In this document: in pieces, positions 25,381 through 34,073 of the stretch
Layout of the letters: the number at the start of each line of letters is the position of its first letter
Position numbering within the stretch: the stretch's first letter is position 1
Assembly: GCA_023957835.1 (NCBI GenBank)
Contig: JAMLGP010000001.1
Span: 1,233,575-1,297,574, forward strand
Direction of reading: 5' to 3'
DNA: 64,000 nucleotides
Origin: Homoserinimonas sp.
GTDB taxonomy: Bacteria > Actinomycetota > Actinomycetes > Actinomycetales > Microbacteriaceae
Program-made: the position numbers and the translations under genes
The notes under the pieces: generated by a model
The model's input: the letters and a program-made list of their open reading frames with translations, nothing else
What the model was told of the DNA's origin: nothing
The model's database searches: none

Positions 25381-26286
25381 ATGTCGAAAGCGCTGGTCTT
25401 CGCCGCCTATGGCGGCCCCGAGACGCAGGAACTCGTTGAACGCCCCGCTCCGACGCCTGGGCCTGGAGAGCTCGCGATCGAAGTGAAAGCGGCCGGGGTG
25501 AACCCTGCTGACTGGAAGATCCGTGCGGGGCAGATGGGCTCCCACTGGCCGCTTCCCGCACCGATGGGCCGAGAGGCCTCCGGTGTCGTCACCGCCGTAG
25601 GCGCAGAGGTCGAGAACTTCGCTGTCGGTGACATGGTGCTCGGCCTCGCGGCCAAAGGACAGGGAACGTTCGCGAAGCACACGGTGTTGGATGCGGCACA
25701 AACCGTCCAGAAGCCCGAAGAGCTTTCCTTTGCTGACGCTGCAGCACTGCCTGTCGCAGGGGCGACTGCGTATGACGTGACGCACCAGATCGAGCTGGAA
25801 CCTGGTCAGACGATGCTGATTCTTGGCGCCGGAGGCGGGGTCGGGCTGATGGCGGCGCAGATCGGCAATGTGCACAAGTTCACGGTCATCGGTGTGGCCA
25901 GTGCAGCGAAGCAGGAACTGGTGGAGTCGACCGGTGCGACGTTCGTTGCCTCCGGGGAGGGTGCGGCTGACCGGGTGCGTGCCATCGCGCCGGAGGGTGT
26001 TGATGTGCTCATCGACCTGGTCGGTGGGCAGGCGCTTCGTGATCTCGCGGTCGTCGCCAAAGACCCGACCGTCATCATCAGTACCGCAGACCCGGCCACC
26101 GTGCAGCAACTCGGTGGCGTAGCGGTGGTGCGCACGCGTGAAGGGCTCGAGAAGGTCACCGGCGTCGCCCAGTACGGTCTCGTCGATCCGCAGGTGACGG
26201 ACCGGTACAGTCTCGATCGGGCTGCGGAAGCCGTCGCCATGGTGGAGGCCGGGCACACTGCCGGCAAAGTGATCATCGAACCATGA
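25381..26286 (+). CDS. NADP-dependent quinone-reductase-like oxidoreductase
   Basis: 301-residue zinc-free medium-chain dehydrogenase. GroES-like N-terminus (GELAIEVKAAGVNPADWKIR), GREASGVVTAVG, and nucleotide-binding AGGGVGLMAAQIG about residue 155. It lacks the structural and catalytic Cys/His of zinc alcohol dehydrogenases, matching NADPH:quinone reductases. Such enzymes remove quinones by two-electron reduction and often respond to metal or redox stress. GAACGAGGAGAAG lies upstream. The stop overlaps the start of the methyltransferase gene (ATGA), so these are co-translated. Confidence 0.85.
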   Translation: MSKALVFAAYGGPETQELVERPAPTPGPGELAIEVKAAGVNPADWKIRAGQMGSHWPLPAPMGREASGVVTAVGAEVENFAVGDMVLGLAAKGQGTFAKHTVLDAAQTVQKPEELSFADAAALPVAGATAYDVTHQIELEPGQTMLILGAGGGVGLMAAQIGNVHKFTVIGVASAAKQELVESTGATFVASGEGAADRVRAIAPEGVDVLIDLVGGQALRDLAVVAKDPTVIISTADPATVQQLGGVAVVRTREGLEKVTGVAQYGLVDPQVTDRYSLDRAAEAVAMVEAGHTAGKVIIEP

Positions 26287-26951
26287 CCCAGCGGCCTGAG
26301 GCACCGACGGACGCCGTATTCACAGCAGCACGGACGTCTGATCCTGTGGCCTCAATACACCGGGTGGCCGATGCATACGGGTCGCCTGAGGTTGATATCG
26401 AGGGCATTCTCGGTGCCGAGATCTCACCGAATGACCCTGATCGTGCGGTCATCGAGCCGTGGGCCGCGACAGTCGATGGCCCCATTCTCGATGTCGGCGC
26501 GGGTACCGGGCGTTGGACCGGTCACCTCGCACGCCTCGGACACACGGTGGAAGGGCTCGAGCCATCGGATCGCCTCATCACGATTGCCCGAGCCAGACAT
26601 CCCGCGATTGTGTTCCATCACGATTCCATCGAAGATCTCGCCCGTTGCGAGACCCGCTGGGGCGGGATCCTCGCCTGGTATTCGACCATTCACATGAGCT
26701 CAGAAGAGCTCCTACACGCGCTCGCAACACTGCGCACTCGGCTGGGTGACGGCGGATCGCTGCTGATGTCCTTTTTCGCGGGGCCGCGGCGGGAGGCATT
26801 CGACCATCCGATCGCCGCCGCATACCGGTGGCCGATGAACAAAATGGTCGAAGCCCTCACCCACGCCGGGTTCGAGGTGATCGAGCAGCGCTCGAACCCG
26901 CGGACGCCACACGCGCACATCACTGCACGCGCCACCCCTGGCTTCAGCTGA
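26283..26951 (+). CDS. class I SAM-dependent methyltransferase
   Basis: 222 residues. The SAM-binding motif ILDVGAGTGRWTGHLARLG about residue 62 is followed by VEGLEPSD and WYSTIH, in the order of small-molecule methyltransferases of the UbiE/TPMT-like type. It is coupled by a 4-bp overlap to the quinone reductase gene. No Cys triad of ArsM-type arsenite methyltransferases is present, so arsenic methylation is not supported. The substrate is unknown; a quinone or a metal-stress metabolite would fit the neighbourhood, but this is inference. Confidence 0.8.
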   Translation: MTQRPEAPTDAVFTAARTSDPVASIHRVADAYGSPEVDIEGILGAEISPNDPDRAVIEPWAATVDGPILDVGAGTGRWTGHLARLGHTVEGLEPSDRLITIARARHPAIVFHHDSIEDLARCETRWGGILAWYSTIHMSSEELLHALATLRTRLGDGGSLLMSFFAGPRREAFDHPIAAAYRWPMNKMVEALTHAGFEVIEQRSNPRTPHAHITARATPGFS

Positions 26952-26999
26952 AGCGCGTGTGTTGTGCCACGAGTCGCCATACTAGAAGGGAAGGGAAGG

Positions 27000-27728
27000 A
27001 TGCCGTTGGCTGTTTCAACCGATGTGGATGCTGATCCTGCAAATGATCTCTGCGTGGCCCGTGTACCACTGTTTCAAGGGCTCACACATGCGCAGCAAGT
27101 GGAAGTTGCGGGATTTGCACGTACCGTCCGATTAGACGCTGTCGAGCAGGCGTATACAGCAGGCTCGGACATGTCGCAGTTGATGGTGGTGCACACCGGT
27201 CAGGTGAAGATCGCTCGCACAAGTGCGGCTGGGCACGAGCAGGTGATCCGGGTCCTCGGGCCGGGCGACTTCATCGGAGAATCCGCGTTTCTCACCGGCA
27301 CGAGACCCGATCACGCAGCAGAAGCGCTCGTGTATACCGAACTGTGCGTGTTCCGTCATGCCGATCTCGGGCGTCTCGTCGAGAAGCATCCGAGCATCGG
27401 GCTGCGCATGCTGCAAGGAGTGAGTCTGCGCTTGGATGATACTGAGGCGCGACTGGCTTCTGTCATCTTGGGAAACGTGAGCTCTCGTCTCGCCGATTAC
27501 CTGCTCTCGCTCCCTGCGACGCCAGGGCCGCGAGGAGCCATCGACGTGACGCTGCCGCTCGCAAAGAAGGACATCGCTTCGCTCCTGTCCACGACACCAG
27601 AGTCCCTCAGTCGGCAACTTCGCAAACTCACCGACACCGGGGTGATCTCACAACAGGAACAGGGGCGGATCACGATCACTGATGTGACCGCGCTCACCGC
27701 ACTCTCAACCCACTCGAAGAGAGACTGA
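27000..27728 (+). CDS. Crp/Fnr-family transcriptional regulator
   Basis: About 242 residues. The N-terminal cyclic-nucleotide-binding-like barrel has HTGQVKIARTSAAGHEQVIRVLGPGDFIGES. After the dimer helix comes a winged helix with recognition region LAKKDIASLLSTTPESLSRQLRKLTDTGVI. I prefer ATG 27000 (MPLAVSTD), preceded by the purine run AGAAGGGAAGGGA, over the frame start at 26964. It lies 10 bp upstream of a TPC-type P1B ATPase and probably controls it or the preceding cluster. No Fe-S Cys cluster typical of Fnr is obvious. The signal is unknown. Confidence 0.85.
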   Translation: MPLAVSTDVDADPANDLCVARVPLFQGLTHAQQVEVAGFARTVRLDAVEQAYTAGSDMSQLMVVHTGQVKIARTSAAGHEQVIRVLGPGDFIGESAFLTGTRPDHAAEALVYTELCVFRHADLGRLVEKHPSIGLRMLQGVSLRLDDTEARLASVILGNVSSRLADYLLSLPATPGPRGAIDVTLPLAKKDIASLLSTTPESLSRQLRKLTDTGVISQQEQGRITITDVTALTALSTHSKRD

Positions 27729-27738
27729 GAACAGCACC

Positions 27739-29646
27739 GTGCCAGCCCAGACCATCGCCCCACGTACCTCGGAAGCGTCACACGCAATGTCATCGACGGT
27801 GGAATTTCTTCGCAACCGCAAGCTCATGATGTTCGTGCTCGTCGGTTTGGCGACCGGGGTTATGCTCTGGCTGACCGGCGCAGAGATGGCTCTCGGGGTC
27901 ACCGCATACTTGGTGCTCGGTATCGTGATCGTGATCACCGCAATCGACATGTTCAAAGATCTGATGCGCGGGCATTGGGGGCTGGACATTCTTGCGGTCA
28001 TCGCCATGATCGCGACACTCGCCGTACAGGAATATGTCGCGGGGCTCATCATCGCGTTGATGCTCACCGGAGGGGAAGCACTCGAAGACCTCGCCGCTCG
28101 CCGCGCGAGCCGAGAACTCGACCAACTGTTGAACCGAGCCCCAGCATTCGCGGGTCGAATTCACCCGGTAACAGGTGAGGTCGAACGCATCGCGATCGAA
28201 GAGGTGAAAGTCGGCGACGAACTGCTGGTGCGCTCCTCAGAGATCCTCCCCGTCGACGGGGTGCTCCTATCGGATCACGCGACGATTGATGAATCATCCG
28301 TGACCGGTGAACCGATCCCGGTGAACTACCACGCGGGCGACCCACTGCTTTCTGGAACGGTCAACAGCACGACGAGCTTCACGATGCGCGCGCAGAAGGT
28401 GGCAGCCGATTCGAACTACGCCTCGATCGTACGGTTGGTCGAGGAGGCCGTGGACTCCCGGGCACCGATGGTGCGACTCGCCGACCGTTATGCGGTGCCG
28501 TTCACCATTGTGTCATTGCTGATTGCGGGCTTCGCGTGGTTTCTCAGCGGGGATCCGGTGCGATTTGCCGAGGTGCTCGTCGTGGCGACGCCGTGCCCGC
28601 TGCTCATCGCCACCCCGGTCGCGTTTATGGGCGGGATGAGTTCCGCGGCAAAGCTCAACGTCATCATCAAAGACGGTGGCGTGTTAGAGGTGCTCGCCCG
28701 GGTCCGTGCAGTCGCATTCGACAAGACCGGCACCTTGACCGAAGGTAAAGCCGACGTCGTCGAGATTCACCCTGCTGCTCGCACCGTAGACGAGACGCTG
28801 CTGCTCGCGGCCGCCGCCGAGCAGTACTCCGTGCACGTGTTCGCCGATCCGATCGTGGCATCGGCACGCACACAGCAACTTGAGCTTCCCGAAGTGGTGA
28901 CGGCCGACGAGGTGGCAACAAACGGTGTCCTCGCCTCCCTGGCAGACGGCACTTCGGTGCGAGTGGGCAAGCCCTCATTTATCGAAGAGGTGACCGGGCC
29001 GATCGATCGACCCGTACTCTCAGCTGGGGAGACGGCCGTCTACGTATCGGTCGGTGACGAGCTCGCCGGAGTGATCATCTTGTCCGACCCGATTCGTGAG
29101 CAGTCTGCAGACACGGTGTCCCGTCTTCGCCGAGCTGGCGTAGCCGAGATCGCGATGGTGACCGGTGATATCACGTCGACCGCGGAGTCCGTCGCACACG
29201 CGGTCGACATTCAGACGGTGCACGCTGAGACCACTCCCCAGACCAAGGTGCGGATTGTGCAGGCGATGCGGCCGAGACCCGTACTCATGGTCGGCGATGG
29301 GATCAATGATGCCCCGGTGCTGGCGGCCGCCGATGTCGGTGTTGCGATGGCGGGCAGGGGTGCAACGGTCGCGAGCGAGTCAGCAGCGGCGGTGATCACC
29401 TCGAACGACATCGCGCGAGTGGCAGATGTGGCCTATGTCTCGCGGCGCACGGTGCAGATCGCCCTGCAGTCGATCTGGATGGGCATCATCATCTCAGTCG
29501 GTTTGATGCTCGTCGCCGCATTCGGGTACCTACCCGCAGTCGTGGGGGCCCTCCTGCAAGAGATTGTCGATCTCGTCGCCATCGTATCCGCACTCCGAGC
29601 ACTCCGCGCGCACACCGGAACGAAGCGAGACCGCGTCAGACAATAG
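27739..29646 (+). CDS. heavy-metal P1B-type ATPase with TPC motif (second copy)
   Basis: 635 residues from GTG 27739; ATG 27787 is an alternative that removes a non-conserved 16-residue lead. Motifs: TGEPIP, TPCPLLIATPVAFMGG (Cys about residue 286), DKTGTLTEGK (Asp about 328) and GDGINDAP. There are no HMA or C-terminal metal domains. It is a clear paralogue of the ATPase at 7745 and shares the TPCPLLIA membrane motif of the P1B-5-like group. Unlike the first copy it is coupled to a Crp/Fnr regulator rather than a VIT transporter. Two diverged TPC ATPases on one element suggest different regulation or metals rather than simple dosage. Confidence 0.9.
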   Translation: MPAQTIAPRTSEASHAMSSTVEFLRNRKLMMFVLVGLATGVMLWLTGAEMALGVTAYLVLGIVIVITAIDMFKDLMRGHWGLDILAVIAMIATLAVQEYVAGLIIALMLTGGEALEDLAARRASRELDQLLNRAPAFAGRIHPVTGEVERIAIEEVKVGDELLVRSSEILPVDGVLLSDHATIDESSVTGEPIPVNYHAGDPLLSGTVNSTTSFTMRAQKVAADSNYASIVRLVEEAVDSRAPMVRLADRYAVPFTIVSLLIAGFAWFLSGDPVRFAEVLVVATPCPLLIATPVAFMGGMSSAAKLNVIIKDGGVLEVLARVRAVAFDKTGTLTEGKADVVEIHPAARTVDETLLLAAAAEQYSVHVFADPIVASARTQQLELPEVVTADEVATNGVLASLADGTSVRVGKPSFIEEVTGPIDRPVLSAGETAVYVSVGDELAGVIILSDPIREQSADTVSRLRRAGVAEIAMVTGDITSTAESVAHAVDIQTVHAETTPQTKVRIVQAMRPRPVLMVGDGINDAPVLAAADVGVAMAGRGATVASESAAAVITSNDIARVADVAYVSRRTVQIALQSIWMGIIISVGLMLVAAFGYLPAVVGALLQEIVDLVAIVSALRALRAHTGTKRDRVRQ

Positions 29647-29746
29647 TGCCGACGATTTTAGAGACACGAAATGGCTGATGTGACGGCGTTCCAACAGTCT
29701 GACCATCACCTCAGCAGTTTTGATCATGCTTCTAGAATGAGCACAA

Positions 29747-29778
29747 ATGCCCAACAGGCATATTTGCCCATTGGGCAA
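29747..29778. promoter_or_regulatory. tandem inverted repeats before tetR, likely operators
   Basis: ATGCCcaacaGGCAT (29747-29761) and TTGCCCATTGGGCAA (29764-29778, a perfect 7+1+7 palindrome) lie just upstream of the TetR-type gene. Two adjacent related dyads are typical of cooperative TetR-family binding and suggest autoregulation. Confidence 0.75.
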
Positions 29779-29793
29779 TTATGTGGTTAAGAT

Positions 29794-30372
29794 GTGATCA
29801 TGACAGAACGTAGCCACCGCGATTGGAAGCGTCAACAGACCTCGCATGCGCTCGCGCGTGCAGCATTCGAGTTGACACGTGAGCACGGGCTTGATGGCTA
29901 CACGATTGATGATGTCGTGCGTCGGGTCGGTGTGTCACGTCGAACCTTTGCGAACTACTTCTCGAGTAAGGAGGAAGCGGTCACGGCGCTCGCACTCGAG
30001 CAGCTACACCAGGGAATTTCCTCAATGCCTGATCTGCCCGCCGACACCGCGTTGTTGGACTGGGTGAAGAGCCTTGCGCTCCATCAGCTCTCTGGGGGCC
30101 TGTTAGACCTTCTCTTCCAGCTTCGAGACCTTGCGGAAGCGGATCCGGCACTGCGACCGTACCTGGAGAGCGTGCACGCTCAGATTCGCCGCACCGCACA
30201 ACACGTTGTCGGAGAGCGCGCAGGGAATTCGGTCTCAAAACTCACGTCACACATTATTGTCGGTGCCGCGTATGGTGCACTGAGTTCCCTCATCGACGGG
30301 GCAGTGTCGCCGCCGAGTTCGCCCGGTGAGTTCGTCGAGAAGGTCTTCTCGAGGCTCAAGTCCGGTCTCTGA
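29794..30372 (+). CDS. TetR-family transcriptional regulator
   Basis: 192 residues (from GTG 29794; ATG 29800 is two codons in). The N-terminal helix-turn-helix reads ALARAAFELTREHGLDGYTIDDVVRRVGVSRRTFANYFSSKEEAV, a textbook TetR motif. The C-terminal ligand-binding helices are unclassified. It sits 66 bp upstream of an MMPL-family transporter gene on the same strand, which it probably represses together with itself through the paired palindromes at 29747-29778. The inducer is probably a substrate of the transporter. Confidence 0.9.
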   Translation: MIMTERSHRDWKRQQTSHALARAAFELTREHGLDGYTIDDVVRRVGVSRRTFANYFSSKEEAVTALALEQLHQGISSMPDLPADTALLDWVKSLALHQLSGGLLDLLFQLRDLAEADPALRPYLESVHAQIRRTAQHVVGERAGNSVSKLTSHIIVGAAYGALSSLIDGAVSPPSSPGEFVEKVFSRLKSGL

Positions 30373-30438
30373 TTTTTTCATATTGAGCGTGAGCTGTTGC
30401 TGCTCGCGCTGCTTTCCCCTGCCAGAAAGGTTTTTTTG

Positions 30439-32817
30439 ATGTCCATATTCCTGTACCGTTTGGGGCGCTTCTCCTACCGACGCCCGTGGGTGTTTCTGAT
30501 CACCTGGTTCCTCATTCTCGGGAGCGTCATCACGTTGGCGATCACGGGCGGGGTGAAGATCAGCTCTGCGATCACGATCGATGGGACAGAGAGTCAAGCC
30601 GTCATCGAAGAGCTTCGTTCGGAGTTTCCCGACACAGCTGGCGGGCAGGGCACGATCGTGTTCACGAGCCCGTCTGGTGAACGAGTCGACGAGGGGGCGA
30701 GCGCAGAAGCGATCCGCTCGTCACTTACGGTCATCTCGGCCAACGAGTTCGTGGTGGAGCGCAGCACAGAGGATCTCGCAGCAGTCATGCCGAAACCTGA
30801 GGACGCCACCGGTCCGCTACCGTCTGGTGATGCGCCACAACGACCCGAGCAGATGCAAGGTCATGCCGGGCAACAGGTCTCCCCAGCTGAGCAAGAAATG
30901 ATGATGCAGCAGGCTCTCCGGCAGCAGGGTATGCTCGCCCCCGGTGTGCTCATCTCTGACGACGGAACTGTGGCACTCATGCAGATCCAGTTCTCTCTTC
31001 AAGTCGAAGACCTTCCCGCAGGTGTGATCGACGACGTGGTCACTACTGCGACACAACACGCCGAAGAAGTCGGAATAACGGCTCTGCCAACCGAGTCCCT
31101 GAAGCCTCACGAACCTCCTCTGGGCGGGCACGAAGCGTTGGGGTTGTTGGTGGCAGGTCTCGTGCTCTTCCTCACCCTGGGTTCACTCCGAGCTGCAGGT
31201 CTGCCACTTGTTACCGGGGTGCTCGGTGTCGCGGTCGGTCTGGGTGGCGCATTCGCCCTGTCGAACACCGTTGAGCTCACCAGTGCGACACCGGTACTTG
31301 CGCTCATGATCGGGCTCGCCGTCGGCCTCGACTACGCCCTCTTCATCGTCAACCGGCAACGGCACCTCATCCTCCGTGAAGGGCTTTCTGCAGCCGAGGC
31401 AGCCGGTCGGGCCTTAGGAACCGCTGGCAGTGCGGTCACCTTCGCGGGCCTCATCGTAATCATCGCTCTCGGCGGGTTGACACTGATCGGAATATCTTTT
31501 CTCACCACCATGGCACTCGTGGCTGCGGCAACTGTGCTTCTGGCGGTACTCATTGCGCTCACCCTGCTCCCATCCCTTTTAGGAATTGTCGGTGAACGAA
31601 TTCTCAGCCCGCGGGCACGGCAGAGACAGCAGCAGCGCAGCTACGCGCAACGTCACGGTTTCGCCCACACATTTGCGTCCGGCGTGGTGAAGGGCCGGTG
31701 GGTCGTCATCATCGGCGTTGTCGCGCTCCTGGGTGTCGCCGCCATCCCCATGACTCAGATGTCTCTCGGCATGCCCAATGGATCAACCGCGAATCTTAAT
31801 ACGACCGAGCGGCAGGCATCCGACGCCGTCACCCAGAGTTTCGGTGAGGGCTACAACGCGCCGCTCATCACCGTCATTCATGCATCAGACGGAGAACACT
31901 TCGACGCCACCGAACTCCCCGCCATTGCCGAATCGCTCGAACACGGAGAATCTGTCGCGACAGTTAGGCCCATGGGGCTGTCTCCCGACGACACGCTCGC
32001 ACTCTTCACCGTCATCCCTACTGAGGGAGCCGATGCTGAGTCCACAACCACGCTCGTGCACACGTTGCGCGCAGATTCCGGTGATCTCACCGGCGTCGCC
32101 GGAACAACTATTGGTGTCACCGGTCTCACCGCGATCAATCTCGATATTTCAGAGAAACTCGCGAGCGTGCTCCCGCTCTACATCACCATCATCGTCATCC
32201 TTTCGTTGCTGGTGCTGCTCGTGGTCTTCCGTTCGATCCTCATCCCGATTAAAGCAACCGTGGGATTCTTGCTGACCATTGGTGCGACGTTCGGGATCAT
32301 GACCGCGATCTTCCAATGGGGATGGCTGAAAGACCTCGTCGGCATCGACACGGCTGGCCCGATCCTCAGTTTCCTTCCCATCATGGTCACTGGCATCTTG
32401 TATGGCCTCGCGATGGACTACGAGATGTTCCTTGTCAGTTCTATGCGTGAAGCCCACGTGCACGGGCACCGGGGAGCCGATGCCGTCATCCGCGGGTTCG
32501 AACAGTCCAGTCGTGTCGTGGTTGCTGCCGCCGCGATTATGGTCTCAGTGTTTGCCGGGTTCATCTTCAGCGAAGACAGCATGGTGAAACAGTTCGGGCT
32601 AGCGCTTGCCGTCGGGATCCTCATTGACGCGTTCTTGATCCGCATGACACTCGTCCCAGCGCTCATGGCGACCCTCGGGCGTGCGGCTTGGTGGATGCCG
32701 AGATGGCTCGACAAAATACTCCCGAATCTGGACATCGAAGGCGACCGCCTCACGGAGTACCTTCGCACACAAGGAGGCCTCACCCGAACGCACAGGGCCG
32801 AACAATCAATTGGATAA
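30439..32817 (+). CDS. MMPL/RND-family membrane transporter
   Basis: About 792 residues, with two halves of an extracellular domain plus a membrane bundle. Conserved sequence occurs at GLAVGLDYALFIVNRQR in the first half and YGLAMDYEMFLVSSMREAH in the second, the proton-relay Asp/Tyr motifs of mycobacterial MmpL-like proteins. The first extracellular loop has a Met/Gln/His-rich segment (RPEQMQGHAGQQ ... EMMMQQALRQQG) of unknown meaning. ATG 30439 (MSIFLYRLGRF) has AGAAAGG upstream; an in-frame start at 30397 does not match the family N-terminus. Likely a TetR-controlled drug or lipid exporter. Confidence 0.9.
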   Translation: MSIFLYRLGRFSYRRPWVFLITWFLILGSVITLAITGGVKISSAITIDGTESQAVIEELRSEFPDTAGGQGTIVFTSPSGERVDEGASAEAIRSSLTVISANEFVVERSTEDLAAVMPKPEDATGPLPSGDAPQRPEQMQGHAGQQVSPAEQEMMMQQALRQQGMLAPGVLISDDGTVALMQIQFSLQVEDLPAGVIDDVVTTATQHAEEVGITALPTESLKPHEPPLGGHEALGLLVAGLVLFLTLGSLRAAGLPLVTGVLGVAVGLGGAFALSNTVELTSATPVLALMIGLAVGLDYALFIVNRQRHLILREGLSAAEAAGRALGTAGSAVTFAGLIVIIALGGLTLIGISFLTTMALVAAATVLLAVLIALTLLPSLLGIVGERILSPRARQRQQQRSYAQRHGFAHTFASGVVKGRWVVIIGVVALLGVAAIPMTQMSLGMPNGSTANLNTTERQASDAVTQSFGEGYNAPLITVIHASDGEHFDATELPAIAESLEHGESVATVRPMGLSPDDTLALFTVIPTEGADAESTTTLVHTLRADSGDLTGVAGTTIGVTGLTAINLDISEKLASVLPLYITIIVILSLLVLLVVFRSILIPIKATVGFLLTIGATFGIMTAIFQWGWLKDLVGIDTAGPILSFLPIMVTGILYGLAMDYEMFLVSSMREAHVHGHRGADAVIRGFEQSSRVVVAAAAIMVSVFAGFIFSEDSMVKQFGLALAVGILIDAFLIRMTLVPALMATLGRAAWWMPRWLDKILPNLDIEGDRLTEYLRTQGGLTRTHRAEQSIG

Positions 32818-32842
32818 CACACCCTCGCACGGCTGACATGCC

Positions 32843-33847
32843 ATGCGCATCCAGCCCACCAGGAGATTTTTCTGCGCTGCCAACACCGTGAAGGAAGCAC
32901 TAGCCCAAGAAGACACCGAAACTTCACCATACGTCGGGCAGTTCTCACCGATAATTGCCAGGACCCAGACCATTCATGAAGCGATTGAGCCGATCGCTTT
33001 CGACTGCGTGAAGTTCATCATTGTCCGTGCTGGCAGTGCGCTGTTGTTTAGTGAGTTCGGTGCCCGCCACGTCAACCTTGGTGATGTCGTCGTGCTCGCG
33101 GCGAACACGCTCTGCGGCGCTGAGCCCGAAGGTTGGGTATCGACAACGACGCTCTATCTGGATCGAGACTATGTGATCGATCAGGTGTTCTGGCAGTACG
33201 CCGCACGCTTCAAGGATCGGCTTGATGCCAGCATCTTCCTTGATGCGAACTATGCGGAGCCGGCGCAGGTCGTTCGGATGGGTGATGATCGTGCTGGATT
33301 GCTGATGCCGTGGCTGGATGAGCTCGCGGCGTTGAGTGTCGAGGGTTTACCCGCGGTGCATTTCTACCGGGCGCAGGCGCTCGTCTCAGCCGTTCTCGAT
33401 GTCATCGTTCCGCATCTTGCCGTCACTGACGAGCGGATCAGTTCGACGCAGCGGAGCACCGTTGTGCCTTCCGCTCCACGACACCGAGTGTTTCGACCGG
33501 TGCGTGATGAGGCCCGGAGAGTTGCGGAGCTCATCGCCGGTGAGCTTGATCGTCGGTGGTCGGTGCCCGAGTTGGCGGGCGCGGTGCATCTGTCTCCATC
33601 GCAGCTTCGGCGGGTGTTCACCGCTTCGTTCGGGAAGTCTCCTATCGCGTATCTGACGATGCTGCGCGCGGAACGGATGGCACTTTTGCTGAAAGTCACC
33701 GACTCGCCGATCTCGGTCATTGCCGCGTCTGTGGGGTGGGGTGATCCTGATTTCGCCGCACAGCAGTTTCGCCGGAGTGTCGGGGTCGCTCCAAGCGAGT
33801 ACCGCCGGATCAACCGCAAGACCCGGTTGCCGACGCACCCCGAGTGA
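32843..33847 (+). CDS. AraC-family transcriptional regulator (copy 2)
   Basis: Up to 334 residues, paralogous along most of its length to the regulator at 15871. The N-terminal domain contains FSPIIARTQ, FDCVKFIIVRAG and TLCGAEPEGW; the C-terminal AraC double HTH contains WSVPELAGAVHLSPSQLRRVFTASFGKSPIAYLTMLRAERMALLL. Neither candidate start (ATG 32843, GTG 32888) has a clear ribosome-binding site; the upstream AGGAGA is badly spaced. The two copies lie at the right borders of the two metal regions, each next to conjugation genes. Targets are unknown. Confidence 0.82.
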   Translation: MRIQPTRRFFCAANTVKEALAQEDTETSPYVGQFSPIIARTQTIHEAIEPIAFDCVKFIIVRAGSALLFSEFGARHVNLGDVVVLAANTLCGAEPEGWVSTTTLYLDRDYVIDQVFWQYAARFKDRLDASIFLDANYAEPAQVVRMGDDRAGLLMPWLDELAALSVEGLPAVHFYRAQALVSAVLDVIVPHLAVTDERISSTQRSTVVPSAPRHRVFRPVRDEARRVAELIAGELDRRWSVPELAGAVHLSPSQLRRVFTASFGKSPIAYLTMLRAERMALLLKVTDSPISVIAASVGWGDPDFAAQQFRRSVGVAPSEYRRINRKTRLPTHPE

Positions 33848-33946
33848 ACGCGCGTGCGTCCGGGTGAATCGACCATGATCCGGTGCTCGGATCACCAGGG
33901 TGCCTGCTTCTGGGATAGAGGTGGGCTGACCACGTCGGGTTCAGTG

Positions 33947-33955
33947 ATGCACCTG
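33947..33955 (+). promoter_or_regulatory. variant GTGCACCTG box 2 (before ardC)
   Basis: ATGCACCTG, differing in the first base from boxes 1, 3, 4 and 5, lies 118 bp before the ArdC-like gene in a 226-bp gene-free gap. Confidence 0.35.
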
Positions 33956-34073
33956 ACGGTCGCTCACATTTTGTCCGTCGTCCGTCTCGATTGCGTTTCC
34001 TGAGTCCTTTCGCGCACCTTCTGGTCGCAGAGGTCACCCGCCGTGTGCGGGTACCTGCGGAAGGAGGTTCACG

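Noticed and set aside
26283..26951. Possible ArsM arsenite methyltransferase
   Set aside because: The SAM-binding motif is present but the conserved Cys residues of ArsM are not.
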